This document shows positions 13,013-25,200 of a stretch of 64,000 nucleotides of DNA, in pieces. A program made the translations under genes and the position numbers. The DNA is from Paramecium octaurelia (Eukaryota; Ciliophora; Oligohymenophorea; Peniculida; Parameciidae). The first letter of the stretch is position 1. Each line of letters starts with the position of its first letter. The stretch is from positions 513,680-577,679 of the forward strand of contig CAJJDP010000025.1 in the NCBI GenBank assembly GCA_905182995.1, in the 5' to 3' direction. The notes beneath the pieces were generated by a model. That model saw only the letters and a program-made list of their open reading frames with translations. It searched no databases and was not told the DNA's origin.

Positions 13013-14182
13013 ATGATAGATTCAATTCATGATAATTTTGAGAAACAATACTCTCGTTGCCTTTATTTATGATCAGATTACTGGTGTAGAAACATCTAAA
13101 GGCAGATGTTGATCCTTTACTTTCACAAGAATTAAAATTATTAAAATTCTAAATATTCTTTAAATTGTATGATTCCAATAGTTCCATTAATAAAATCGGT
13201 TGTTTAAGAATCGTAGTAGTTATTTACTGCTAAAGATGAATTCGAAAAGAAACAAAATGAATTAATGTAATTAATAATAGATATAACTCAATCCTTGGAT
13301 TAAGTGGAATACTTTGATAATATTCAAGAAGAGTTATACACTAACGATGAAAAGCAATTTATAAAGTAATGCAAAGATCTCTTGCACCAAAGTGAGCAGT
13401 TAGTCCAATAATTACCATCCAATTTAACTAAGTAAAATATTTGATTTATAAAACTTGAAGAATAAATGGCTATCTTTTTAGTAAAACTAATAACTATAAA
13501 GAGTTACTACAACATTTATAAGAACTAAATAAAATAAGCTCCTAAATTCGTTCATTAGAATTATAATCCTATGAAGTTTTAAAAACTGTGGTAGTTTTTT
13601 AACCAAGGATCTAATGTATATAATGATTCTAAATTATAAGCCATGCATGAAGTGTAGATATTTCTTAAGCTTAAAGCTCCTAAAGAAATATAAGAAATAT
13701 TTAATTAATACCCTAGACATTTAAAAAGCGAATATGCTTTCAAGTTCCAGATTGATGATACTTTACTCTCTAAAAACGTATTCAATTTTTCAAGAAAGGA
13801 GTTTATGAAACTCCAATAAATAAAAAAAGATGCACAAATTTATACTATCTCAAAAAGGTAACATTGTTCATTAGAAATACGAAATATTTAATAAAATTTA
13901 TATATACAATAAAAATCATAGATTTTGAAATCACAATTTACTCCTCCTCATTAAGAAATAAACTAAGAACAAGAGAATAAAGGGCAATTGTTTAGACTAT
14001 ATTTAGTAGTTAATGGATAAAATGGAATATCAATTATAAGAGATAAAGATTAAAGAATATATGTAGGATGTGGTTAAGACTTTTGTTTATAAGAAAAAGA
14101 TAAAATTATTATTCTATAAAATTCTAATTAAGAGACTTTAATATCATATAATATTAAAAGGTTAATTATTAAATAATTATGA
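13013..14182 (+). CDS. Hypothetical coiled-coil protein, weak B-box/TRIM-like look
   Basis: Modelled at 364 residues from ATG 13013 (MIDSIHDNFEKQYS) to TGA 14180-14182. Three introns are needed: about 13056-13076 (21 nt, CAG acceptor), about 13432-13460 (29 nt, AAG) and about 13618-13642 (25 nt, AAG). They remove otherwise in-frame TGA codons and leave a length divisible by three. The middle is helical (KDEFEKKQNELMQLIID; LLQHLQELNKISSQIRSLEL), and a later part reads FKFQIDDTLLSKNVFNFSR. The C-terminal part (RLYLVVNGQNGISIIRDKDQ) could be a beta structure. If the introns are wrong, the locus would be a decayed gene with two internal stops. Function unknown. Confidence 0.45.
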
Positions 14183-14408
14183 ATCCTAATAGTGATTATA
14201 ATTGTTAAGAATTAACATATTTTATAGGATCTCGTTTATAATTAATTATTTACATTTCTTATTAAAATAATCACAAAAAATTCAATTATTTTATTTTAAT
14301 ATATTTATTATATGAGATTTGGAAATCACATCAACAGATTTTCTTTAAGAAAAACATCCACTCTAAATTTCAAAATCTTGATTAATAAAAAAATTAAAAT
14401 ATAAATTA

Positions 14409-15135
14409 TCAAAAAATGCTCTGAAAACTCGGCCCTTATGTATTATTATACATTGGTTTGTTATTTGATTAAAGTTATTACAGTTAATTTTACTTCTCTT
14501 AACATTATTGCTAGAAGTCTTAATGATTATTTGTGATATCATTGAATATTGGTTATTACTAGAACATAAACTAATTATTGGATTAAAGTGGGTTAACATA
14601 GAGTTGAACCATTTATCCTTCCCAGTCTATATTAGTTCTTGTGATCCTTGGTGTTTAAACATTAATTTATCTATAAACTTTATCAATTATAACACAAGAC
14701 GGATCATTCTCAATCAAATCAGGGTCCAAATACGAATTATAAACGTAATACCCAACCTATGATGAAATTATACATAGAATAATTACTCTAAAGAATTCAT
14801 GGTTCCTATATCTTACACTTAATATTATTGCTGTCGCGCCAAATAAATCTTCTTTGCTTGGAATTAACTCTAATTTGGGAGCTGCAGTCATTAATGTAAA
14901 CTACATGGTCCCTTGTTAAAGAGGAGGCATTGAAAATTGCTCCAACACTTGATCATGCTTATCATTATTAGGAGACCCAATGTAAATAAGTCTAATATGT
15001 TGTCTTATTATACTTCCAATCAATTTCTTAATCTAATTGCCTAAGCACTTCAAAAGTGATTTGCATTTAGATTGGAGTATTGAAAAGTGCTGTGCTTTGG
15101 TCGAAAACAATATTTGTAATATTTATAAGTGCCAT
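14409..15135 (-). CDS. ASF1: Histone chaperone ASF1
   Basis: Protein of 224 residues with introns at 14992-15013 (22 nt) and 14757-14786 (30 nt). The N-terminal core aligns by eye along its whole length with ASF1: MALINITNIVFDQSTALFN, QITFEVLRQLDQEIDWK, LIYIGS, HDQVLE, then YRNHEFFRVGYYVYNSY, DPDLIEN and RITRTNIDWEG. ASF1 is an immunoglobulin-like fold that carries H3-H4 dimers during nucleosome assembly in the nucleus. The conserved core is about 155 residues; the remaining tail of about 60 is Gln/Asn-rich and encoded largely by TAA/TAG, as in other eukaryotes with low-complexity ASF1 tails. The gene begins 36 bp downstream of the PIG-L stop on the same strand. Confidence 0.95.
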
Positions 15136-15171
15136 AAAATTTAAATAATAATAAACCCTCGAAATTTAATA

Positions 15172-16008
15172 TCAAATTTTAATCAACGTATTTATATAAG
15201 CATATCTGGAAAACACAACAAACAACTTTCTATACCACACAAATTGTGAATGGTGGATTTGCATTGACTTCCATGCCTTAAGGATATTTAGATTCAGCAT
15301 TAGATTATCATTTAGGATGGAAGAGACAAAGAAATCTAAAATTGAACTATACTTTCTAAAGATATTCGTGGTCTCTAATACGAACACCTTCAAGTCTTCA
15401 GATCTTTTCATTGTAGATATTGCTTTATAGCAGGCAATATGATTTAAATGGCCTGAAATACCATGTTTATCAAATGTAATAATCCCCTTTATATTGTTCT
15501 CATCTATGTATCTAAATGCTATTAATTGATTCATATTACTTCTAGACAATTTTTTGAATTTTTTCTATTGGCCACGTAGCAGTCATTGAATCTTATAAAT
15601 CTCCATCATTTATGATGGTTAACTGAATAAGTATAAATTATCACATACTTTCTTTATCTTCAAGTATTAACAACACTTTTCTAATTCTGATTCTCTAATT
15701 TTTCCGATCTTATTAGCATTTCCATTTGATAAACACATTAAATGAATTTCATAATTGTTGTCTTGCAAATAGGTAATAGTTGGTAAAAAAAACATTGCTT
15801 CATCATCAGGATGGGCTGTGACTAATAAAACAGATTTATTTTCCTTTTCTAATATATTAATTATTACCTCGTTCTCATTCTATTGTTTCTTTGATTTGAA
15901 ATACAATAGGACAAAAATTGTGATAAAGTTGGAAATTATCAATCCATATTTTAGAAGAAAAAGCAAATCATCATCTATTAACTCTTCAATAATATCAAGA
16001 AGCCCCAT
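15172..16008 (-). CDS. PIGL: N-acetylglucosaminyl-phosphatidylinositol de-N-acetylase (PIG-L family)
   Basis: Protein of 260 residues; introns 15623-15648 (26 nt, CAG acceptor) and 15512-15539 (28 nt). An N-terminal membrane helix (LKYGLIISNFITIFVLLYF) is followed by LLVTAHPDDEAMFF, the PIG-L zinc motif with the HPDDE signature. DGDLQDSMTATW and ITFDKHGISGHLNH (third metal ligand region) follow. The family removes the acetyl group from GlcNAc-PI on the ER cytosolic face, the second step of GPI-anchor synthesis. Ciliates rely heavily on GPI-anchored surface antigens, so the role fits. Length matches eukaryotic PIG-L (about 250). Both splice calls restore family motifs across the junctions. Confidence 0.93.
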
Positions 16009-16483
16009 AATTATTGCTTAAAAATTAAAATTTTAATTTAATATATCAATAATACAATGTAATTTATATTTTTGGAGTATTAGAAACTCTATTCAAAATA
16101 TTTAAGTATTTAAGATTTTTAATTTCAAATTTCATTAGTCTATCTTGGGCCCTCTACTTCTAATTTTATTATAAATATTTTAATTCTTTAAGTATACTCT
16201 AATCTTAGAACTGTAATAGCAATAAACACGATTTATTATATCAAGTGTATACTTTTGATGTTTCAGATATATATCTTAAATTACTATATATTATCTAATA
16301 TAAGAATATATATTTAAGAGTTATTTATTTATTCATCTTTAGATATTTTATACAAAAATATTTATTTACTTTTTTAATTGGTAAGATAAATTAATATCTA
16401 TTCTAGTTATGTTAATCCTCCCTTGTTGATGTGGTTATGAAGAAATTAAAAAATAAAATCATAATAATGATTATAATATTTAT
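16009..16483. other. Intergenic, AT-rich, no gene seen
   Basis: About 475 bp between the PIG-L start and the end of the next minus-strand gene. I see only AT-rich sequence; it should contain the PIG-L promoter and the upstream gene's 3' end. Confidence 0.5.
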
Positions 16484-18914
16484 TCAAATGTTTAATTTTC
16501 TGTAATGTTTTTTTTATTGAATTTCGTGATCTATAGCTACTTTCATTAGTTCATTTTTTCTCTTATTTATTTATGCTTGATAAGAATCAAACTCACTCAT
16601 AAGATCTTTCAATTCAAATTACTTAGTTTATTCTTTGTAATCCCTATTTTAATCTTCAAAATGTTTCTATAATAATTCTTTTTCATCTAGTGCTTTTTAT
16701 AACTAATAACCTAGGTTGACTTTTTCATCAAATAGTTTTTCTATTTAATCATGTCTTTATTCTATTTCTAAGTCTTTTAATTTGACTTCATTCTCCAACA
16801 TTTCATTTCTTAATTTAGATTGATTCAATTCAAACTCCTATTAAATATATTAAATAATTTACCATTTTCTTGATTTATTAATTATGATCAAACTCAACTT
16901 ATGCCATAGCATCACTATGTTGATCTTTGAGTTCATCTATTTAAATTTTTAATTATTAGATTTCTTCTAAATACTTGTGTGTGTCTTCTTAGATCTTCTC
17001 TTCTTATTATCTAACGTCTATATCATAATATTCATTATATTAAGGGATGGTTACTTATTTTTTTTAAGGGATTTTTTCTTTTTCCTCTTATTCTAACGGT
17101 GTTACTGATTAATCACTTATTACACTTTTTTCATTAAAGTTAGGCTAAAACTTTTCAGCATTTTTTAAGTCTTCATCTTCTTAGACTTCAGTTTGAGTTG
17201 CCTTTTCTACTTTTTCTACTCCTTAGAATTCATCCTCTTGATAATCAGGACCAACATATTGTTTTCCTTTAGATTTTTCAGATCGATCATCATCAGCTAT
17301 TTCAGCATTGATAAGATCTTATTAATCTTACTGATTTTCTTTATCTTTTTGGTCTTGCTTTTGTTACTAGTCCTCTCCTTTCTCATTAGCTTTAACATAA
17401 ACTCTTTTAGGCATATAACTGTTAAATTTATCCATATGAATATCTTTAATATCGGAGGGTAGAACCTTGATATTATTGTGATAGTAATTGTAGAGGAAGT
17501 TGTAATCATTTTGCAACAATGGATCAGTGATAAAGTAACTATAAATATCAATGGATACATCGTTGTCGTAACTTGTGATGTATGTTTCTAATATATTTTT
17601 TAGTTTTTAGGACATCTCCTAAAATTGAGGTAGATTACTATATGATCTATTAGTATTATTAAAAAAAAGATCTTTAAATAGATTTGCTATAGTAATAAAA
17701 TGATCCATATTGTAATCCTGATTTATAAACTATTCTTTAAGGTTGGGATTTAATAAAAATTTGGAGATAAACAAGTTCTTTACAGGGAAGGTAGCTTAAA
17801 GGTTGTCTGTAAAATGAGGAGCATCCTGTATGGTCTAATTGAATTAAGCAAGGAGATTGAGGAGATCTGGAGGTAAGCTGGCGAAGAAGGAAATAAATTG
17901 AGTTTCGACTATTGGTTAAACAGTAGCAAAAAACTTAGGAGGAGCCATTTTATGGTTAGGCAGTAGTAAGTCATCAAGCAGTTGTTAAAATTCAAAGTAA
18001 ACAGGAGAGTATAACAGTTGCATATAATTCAGTAGAAATTGAAAGTAAGGATCACTATCATCCTAGTCCTTAAATAGCATATCCCTTTTGGTTTAGGAAT
18101 TAATGTATTGTTTAAAAATATTGTGTATCATATCTTCTCCTTAGAATTTTAATTAAGAAAACTAAGACCTCTTGTAATTAGTTCTTTTCTTTGAATAAGC
18201 TGCAAAATATATTCTACCTAATGTAAAATGCACTTCCTTCACATTTATAGTGTCATTCTTCACGAATAAGAGTTTCTTGATAATCAATAATTTATTGCTA
18301 AATATTAACTTATTCACTTCTTCAATCTCATCTCTCTCAGCCATACTTTATCTTTCTATAATATATTTACTAATTCTGCCTTTGTTGGCAATGTAATCAT
18401 CCAGCACTTGATCACTAACTTATTCTTTTTCTAAGATATATTCCAAAGTGTTAACAAAATGACTAAGTTGTAATTTATTTTAGTCTGCATCATTATAATT
18501 CATCATGATGTCTAGGGATTCAAAGAATTCAAAACTAGTAGCCATCCTTTCCAAGGCCTTAACAAATACTTTAACATCTAATGGAACGTAATTTCCAATG
18601 CTTTCCATTATTTTACCAGATTGCTAAGCCAATTGTGATTATTAACTTGTTTAATATAAACTTTGATGTATTTTTGCTCTATCAGAAGACTTGTTTTTTG
18701 AATATAAATTAAATATTAATCCATCTATTAAGAGTATGATTAAATCTATGTATTGAGTGGCTGGTTGATCAGATCCTTCATCAGCTATTCTGACTACTTA
18801 TACCATAATGGCTGAAATAACTGCATCATAATAGTCTTTTCCTTTTACTTCGATGGATTATTTCCAAGTACTCTAAAAAACTTCATTTATTTATTAATTT
18901 ACATCCTATTTCAT
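16484..18914 (-). CDS. Large helical/coiled-coil protein, unknown function
   Basis: About 801 residues from ATG 18914 (MKQDVNQQINEVFQSTWK) with one intron at 16838-16862 (25 nt). The N-terminal 450 residues look like alpha-helical repeats (YIDLIILLIDGLIFNLY; ALERMATSFEFFESL; EVHFTLGRIYFAAYSKK). Then comes an acidic linker and a long C-terminal coiled coil rich in Glu/Lys/Gln (about residues 640-790). An open frame with plausible residues continues upstream of this start (YLDKEH, KTIFGKLSISY). A farther ATG at about 19011 (MNFEKKK) is one base out of frame, across a run of eleven A at about 18988-18998; that could be a homopolymer error. I do not recognise the family; an armadillo-plus-coiled-coil ciliary or cytoskeletal protein is a guess. 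Confidence 0.75.
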
Positions 18915-19559
18915 ATGCTCCTTATCCAAATAAGAAATTGAAAGCTTGCCGAATATTGTTTTCGATTTTATCAGATGAGAATTGATCTTTTTTTTTTTCA
19001 AAATTCATATTAATGTATTAATAATTTCTTATAATTTATATTACAAAAGCATGATAATTCATATTCAATTAAAGCTCCTTAGTATTAAAGGTTTTCATTA
19101 TTTTAATAAATTCAATCCTATAATTTAAAAACTATATTGTTATGATTAAGTTTTAGTCAAATGGTAATAACTATTTAATTATAATTTGAAAATGTATTCA
19201 ATTTCATCATTAAAAGTGTATATATCCTCTTATTCTTTAAAATTATCAACTCAAATTTTCAGTATTTAAAATAAGACACATCTTAATAATATGAATCCTA
19301 TCTTTTAGGGTTTAATTATTTACATATACTTTCGGAATATATCATATTTATTATGTATTGTTTAATATAAATTTTGTGGTTATAGTTCTTATAACTAGTT
19401 CTATGTTTCAGTTTTCTATATATATCTATGTGTTATCATTATTATTTTAATAAGCTATATACTAACTAATTGCTTAGATAAGGCAAATAGAATTAGGGAT
19501 TTCCGATTATGTAAATCTTTATTATTTTTAGTTGAGAATAAATTTTTATATAAAAATAA
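18915..19559. other. Intergenic region with divergent promoters
   Basis: About 645 bp between two divergently transcribed genes (coiled-coil gene on minus, RIIa-guanylate kinase on plus). It is very AT-rich with no open frame I would call. Part near 18915-19015 may be the true 5' end of the coiled-coil gene. Confidence 0.5.
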
Positions 19560-20408
19560 ATGGATTAATAACAATTTGATTCTGAATTGCAGACATATTT
19601 TCTACACATTAAACATGAAATCAAATAAGAACACATAGAATATCTGAAAAAGCACCCAGAATTAAATTAGATATTAAATGATTTCACAAGTTAGATTATT
19701 TTGGAGAAAGTAACTTTTTAATAATATTTCAGCCTGATAATGTTTATCAATATGCTAAAGAATACTTCAGTTTCTTTAATCAAGAAAAAGATCTCAAGAC
19801 TTGCAAACCTTTAGTTGTTTCAGGAGCCAGTGGAGTTGGAAAAGTAATTATAAGTTATTAATTGTTCTTAATAGGGAACTTTATTATAGATGCTTTTTAA
19901 ACAATATCCACAATAATTTGTATTTAGCGTGAGCTACACAACAAGAGCACCAAGACCTGGTGAAGTTCATGGATAACACTATTATTTTGTTAGTAAAGAG
20001 GAATTCTAGAAAGAAATTGAAAAGAAGGCATTTTTAGAATATTGTGAAGTACACGGAAATTATTATGGGACTCATTTGGCTCAAGTACAAAAGGTGATGA
20101 AGTAAGGATAAGTCTGTGTGATTGAAATTGATGTTTAAGGTGCTGAAAAAATTAGCAAATCTATGCCTAATCAGTGTAATTATATTTTTGTTAATGCTCC
20201 ATCTATTGAGGAATTGAGAAAGAGACTAACTGGAAGAGGAACAGAGACGGAGGAAGTCATTGAGAAAAGAATGAAAAACGCGGAGAAAGAGATAGAAAAA
20301 GTACATTAATTAGGATTCTATAATGAAGTATTAAACGATGATTTGCAAAAAACCTTTAAGAAACTTATTGATCTTCTCAAAACCTTTTATGTTGATCTAA
20401 AATTATGA
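19560..20408 (+). CDS. RIIa (dimerisation/docking) domain fused to guanylate kinase
   Basis: Protein of 264 residues; introns 19710-19732 (23 nt, CAG acceptor) and 19844-19874 (31 nt, TAG). Residues about 20-60 carry ELNQILNDFTSQIILEKP then [14 protein letters not shown], which matches the RIIa/DPY-30-like dimerisation-docking consensus. A complete guanylate kinase follows: P-loop [31 protein letters not shown] (GMP-binding), [23 protein letters not shown], and [19 protein letters not shown]. Guanylate kinase converts GMP and ATP to GDP and ADP. The R2D2-type domain usually docks to AKAP-like helices in radial spokes and other ciliary complexes, so a cilium-localised nucleotide enzyme is likely (inference). 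The gene converges on RPC10, with 50 bp between stops. Confidence 0.92.
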
Positions 20409-20458
20409 AATGAATTATAGAATGTTCAAATTATACAAAAACAAAATGTTTAGATTAC

Positions 20459-20773
20459 TCATCTATCATTCTTCCACTTATGACCACACTTTATGCATTC
20501 AAATGATATGGTACTCTGTTCGTCTGCTCCTCTAGTTTAGAATTCCCAAAAGAAGGCTTTGAGACATCCACATTTGTCGCATTATTCATCAGTAATTTAT
20601 TTATTTTATTATGGATATGTGATAGGAGCAGGCTCTTTAGATTAAAATGTTTTTGTTAATCTCATTTCTTTGAGTGGGTGATAATAAATGCATCCAGGGC
20701 ATTTTAATCGATATCCTGTACTAGATTCATTTTCTAAAGATAAAAAATTTGAGCATATTGGACAAAAATTCAT
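20459..20773 (-). CDS. POLR3K: RNA polymerase III subunit RPC10 (RPC11/POLR3K)
   Basis: Intronless, 104 residues. Two zinc ribbons are visible: MNFCPICSNFL ... CPGC at the N-terminus and CDKCGC ... CIKCGHKW at the C-terminus. Between them is QTRGADEQSTISF, matching the TFIIS-like loop of RPC11 (QxRSADEPxT) with the acidic Asp-Glu pair needed for transcript cleavage. The protein provides RNA 3' cleavage and termination-reinitiation functions of polymerase III in the nucleus. Length is as expected for the family (about 108). RPB9 and RPA12 are the alternatives; the short length and the central pattern favour RPC10. Confidence 0.9.
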
Positions 20774-20909
20774 TTAGAAAAATAATTAATAATATAATTA
20801 TATTAAACATTTCTACAAATCAATTATTTTATAAAGAAAGAAATACTAAATTGATATCAAATTAACAATCAATAATAATTAAATTCAAAATTACACTCCT
20901 CCTATTTTC

Positions 20910-21496
20910 TCAAAAGTCATAATCATATTCATTTTCAATCTGCCATCCATTCAGATTTTTAAAAGTCTCTCCAATAATTGCATTATGTCTCATTTATTAA
21001 ATTCTAGTTTTTTCTAAATTAATTTTAATTGGTTTCGATAGCCAATCACACTTCTCTCTAATTACATTTATAAACTACCCAAAATTCTTTTTTAGCTAGT
21101 TTCTGTGAAAGTGAAATTAGAACTTTTTTTTCTAGTTATCAAAGAATCTAGACACCTATCAGGTTGATTTTATATTGTAGAGACTCTATGCCTTCTTATT
21201 ATGTTTCTATTATTTATGAAAATTTAGTTCAGCTACTTAGTTGAAATGCTTGATGCTTTAAATTATAATTTATTATTCTCAGGTTTTAGTTTAACGTTCT
21301 TTACAGAAGTATGAAATAAATTTTATGAACTTAAAATGGTAGGTGGTATATGAGATGAATTCGATTTAGTGATTTTTGTTTCAAAGATTTGTGGTTGATG
21401 GATTTAATGTTTTGTTTTTCTTCTCATTTAATGCAAGTAATTTATCTGGAAATAATAAATCAAATCGTCTGATGACACATTTCTTTAATCGCCCAT
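20910..21496 (-). CDS. Small basic hypothetical protein
   Basis: 185 residues from ATG 21496 (MGDQRNVSSDD) to TGA 20910-20912, with one proposed intron at 21156-21184 (29 nt, GTC donor, TAG acceptor); this makes the length a multiple of three. The N-terminal half is basic and low in complexity; the C-terminal half (VSRFFDNQKKKFQFHF, FGQFINVIREKCDWLSKP, ETFKNLNGWQIENEYDYDF) looks folded. Without the intron an alternative frame stops at 20990. No family recognised. Confidence 0.5.
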
Positions 21497-21628
21497 ATTT
21501 ATAAATAATAATTAATAAATTAAATCTTTATTTCCATTTGTTAGAATATTTCATTTTGCATAATTTATTATTGAATCAACAGCTAAAATGATAAATACTC
21601 TGGTTACTTGCCTCAATAGCAAGTTACT

Positions 21629-21903
21629 TCACAATATTGTTAAATTATTTAGGTGGCTATGATATTTTGTTTAAATTCTTTAGTCAACGTTAAAAATTGG
21701 AATTGCAAATAAAAGAACACGCGCATTTGGAAGGCTTGTTTCTAGATAAACCTAATCACTACTAAATTAATAAGGCATATTTTGTGTTTATAAAATGTTA
21801 TCTATTTCTTAATAATTTCTATCTTCAATAATGTTTCCTTATAAAATTATTCTATTGTCTGATTCATGCTTTTGAAATTAACCCATAGCTTACCTGAACT
21901 CAT
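21629..21903 (-). CDS. Very small hypothetical protein, 5' end uncertain
   Basis: Reading from ATG 21903 with a 35-nt intron gives about 79 residues (SDNRIILQGNIIEDRNYQ; YLETSLPNARVLLFAIPIF), ending at TGA 21629-21631. A plausible in-frame upstream exon exists at about 21950-22030 (LEKIGKNLESANYLIFQD), joined by a 22-nt intron, but I cannot find its start codon. It may be a short conserved protein with a missed first exon, or a decaying gene. Function unknown. Confidence 0.4.
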
Positions 21904-22280
21904 TCGTTTTTATTTTTGGACATATACCACCTCACTAGGAACTAAGCACTACATAATCCAAATCTTAAAATATTAGATAATTGGCACTTTCCAGGTTTTT
22001 ACCTATTTTCTCAAGAGCTGTTCCTTTGAGTCATGTTATTTAAAAATAAATAAAAGTTAAGGTTAATTCGAAATTCTTTACTTTCTAAACAATATAACAA
22101 GAATTATCAAACAATATTTACATTGACAAGAACAGCGATTTAAACTTAAAATAGGTAAAATAAATACAAATTTTAAATAAAAATAAATGAAAATTAAAAA
22201 GGATCTAAATAAAAACAAGTCGAAAATAAAGAATTCACTAAATAAAACATTAAATTTTAATAATTAAGATTGATATAATT
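21904..22280. other. Intergenic, possible missed exon
   Basis: About 377 bp between the small gene above and the stop of receptor gene 2. Apart from the possible exon at about 21950-22030, nothing coding or structured is seen. Confidence 0.4.
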
Positions 22281-25200
22281 TCAAGCTTCTAGATTACTTT
22301 CAGGTTTATCTTCCACCTCAAAGAACTTTTAAATCTAAGGTTGTGCCACAATTATAAAAACTAAATTGGCTAGGATTTTAGAGGCACTTTCATCTGGATT
22401 GTTTAAGGCTTTGATGGCCCAAGGATATATGGATAGTTTTATTGATATAATAAGGAATTCTGCAATGATTAGATCAATGACTTATGTTGATGCGAATTAA
22501 ATTGCCCAAATATTAGCCTATAATATTACTATATTAAAATACCTAAATCTCTTCCATGCTAGCAGAAAGCATCAATACAATGAACCAGCAAACAGCAGAG
22601 ATTGCAATGGTTAATAGAATTCCTAAAAATTTGAGGATTGGAGAAGCTTTCATTGTAACTGTAATGATGGATAGAATCACATTGATGACTTATCCAATTC
22701 CAACTGATATCATAGTAGCATAAACAGGTCCCATATTACCAGAAAACAATGCTGATAATGCTAACACTAAAATAGTTTTAGCATAAATCAAAGCAAATCT
22801 AGCTGGTCTACTAATAACATCATCATATAACATCAATATTGACAATACTCTATGTAGGGTCTATTGTTAATATATATATAATAATTACTAGTATTCCTTC
22901 CCAAAGAACCTTTAATGTTAAAGGTTTCAATTTGATTTCTTAACCATGTTGATATTTCAAATCATGAATTGTATAAACATTTTTTATAACATTCGATAAT
23001 TCTGTTGCTTATATTTAATGCTTATTTGTTGTAGGATTATAGAGTTAATGTTATTGTAATTAATCTTGTACTTACTTAAAATTGATTTTAGCCCTATTTC
23101 GTTCTACTTATAATCGATAAATGTCATTCTGATTCAATCCTGCATGTTCTTCGTCAGAAGCAATTAGTTTCCCTTCTTCATCTTGTTTCAAATCTACATT
23201 TTCTGGGTTTTTTAAAGATAACAAAGCTAATCTAGCAAATTCACCAGATTAAATAACTGGTTATCCTTCTTCTTCACGTTCTACAGAATCTTCCATGCTC
23301 TTTTCTTCTATAACAATGTCATGAATTTCTTTTTTTAGATTTTGCAAATTAGGATTTAGATTGGTGTTTACATTTAATTCTTTTGTAATTTCTTCTATAA
23401 AATCTTAATTATCTTTCCTTAATCCTATAACCATGAGTGCAACATAAGCACCTGTAAATCCTATGGCAATATAGAAAATAGCATATTTCCAAAATTAAAT
23501 TTATAAAAAGATGTTCAAAGAGTCAGCATTAAATACTGAGTCCAACTTGTTTGAAATAAAACTATCTAATTTAGTGATGACTGTTGTTGGATTAACAACA
23601 ACACAATCACAAACGTATGCAATATTACCTTTAGAATCCACATCCTTCTTTATTTGACATGTACCAGTATCCCATGTATCTTTCAACTCGGATACGCATT
23701 CCATAGTTGAATTGGCACTATCATTTTATGGAGCCGAAAATGATAACTTAATGCTTTGACCTTCAAGGCTTTTTATTTCTGTGCTATTACCATTCTCTGT
23801 CATTGTGATATTTGGTTAAATAGTACCAAAGTTACTAATTATAGATTAATCATGAGTAATATTTGATGAATTGGTAACTTCATTAGTTTGATTAACTTTG
23901 AGTTAAGATTAAAATTTAGGATCATTTAAATTTGGACTTGTGGCATAATTTGACATACTCACTTCATATTATTTTACAGTTGTAGGATCTATTTATTATA
24001 AATTTCTTAAATAATGAAGATTGTTTTTGTTTTAAATCCATTCAACAAATTATAGAAGTCTTCTCTTATTTCCTGAATTTGTGCTATTCGTACTATTTGT
24101 ACTATTCGTACTATTTGTACTATTAGTGCTATTAGTTCCATTTAACATAGAAAGATATTCATCATAATTTATTTCATCAGCTTCCTCATCTAAATTCAAA
24201 TTATCATTGCTTCCAGATCCTTACAAATCAGTACTTGATGTATCAGAGCTGCTTCCAAAAAACCGAGGTGTTATTGATCCACTTAATATTTTTGTGATTT
24301 AAGCAGGTGTTGATTTATAGGCTTACATACCCATTTATTACCCTGCGTATTGTCTAGGCTTTTCATTGGCTAAACTTCTCTTTAAAGTTGCTACTGCTAC
24401 TAATTTGTTTATTTATTGAATTTAGTCTTTTAATGAGTTAACGTCCGAATCTGTAATATCAGCCCCTTAAAATGAATTGGCTTTAATAGCATTAAATAAA
24501 GTATCAGTCACAAAACCACTATTAAGAAGTGTATTATCTAAAGCTTTAATTGCATCTTCAAATTTCGATGTAGACCCTCCTGATTTTTATTTTTATTGTA
24601 TATAATAATCCAAATCATTTATTTATCTATTTAATTATTTGAAAGTTTTCTTAAGTTATTGTTTAATTGTATAGAAGTCAACAACACTAGCTCCTTCTAT
24701 TTCATAAGTGATACCGGTTCTACCAATAGCAGCTATCGATGATAAAAGGGATTCTTCTAAAACTTTGCTTGTCATTTTACCTTAAAATGATGATAGAATA
24801 GAATAAATATCTTTTAGAATACTTTTCATTTGTGCCTATTTTTCTGGTTGTAATTAACTGTAAAGCGTTGATAATTCTTAACTACCAATGAATAATGAAG
24901 GAAGAGTTGACTCATCTATAGTGTCGCTTAATTTGAGCGCTCTTCTGATTTATAATAAAACAGATTAGAAATCTGATGTTTCTATTTTTTGATAGATGCT
25001 ATTGATTTTAACTGTTTTAGTTAGATTTTTCATTCCATTATTATTATCATATATACTAGCTACAAGAACTAATTCATAAGCAATACTATTATCTAGATTT
25101 ATAGGAGTTGGCAATACTAATTACAATTAAGAACTTGATTATTTATCTGTTATTGATTTTTTATTTATTGTTTCTCCTATTAAGTTATCATTATCTAATG

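Noticed and set aside
12987-14182. Locus first read as a pseudogene with a frameshift and internal TGA codons
   Set aside because: Three 21-29-nt introns remove every internal TGA and leave a length divisible by three with natural helical sequence, so an intact gene is the better model, though with low confidence.
14508-14762. Plus-strand open frame of 84 codons over the ASF1 3' end
   Set aside because: It is antisense to ASF1 exon 3 and its intron and has no recognisable features.
21613-21867. Alternative small minus-strand gene starting MNQTIEQFYKETL
   Set aside because: It overlaps the model at 21629-21903 in another frame. The chosen frame gives a more protein-like sequence and exact codon length, although both remain weak.
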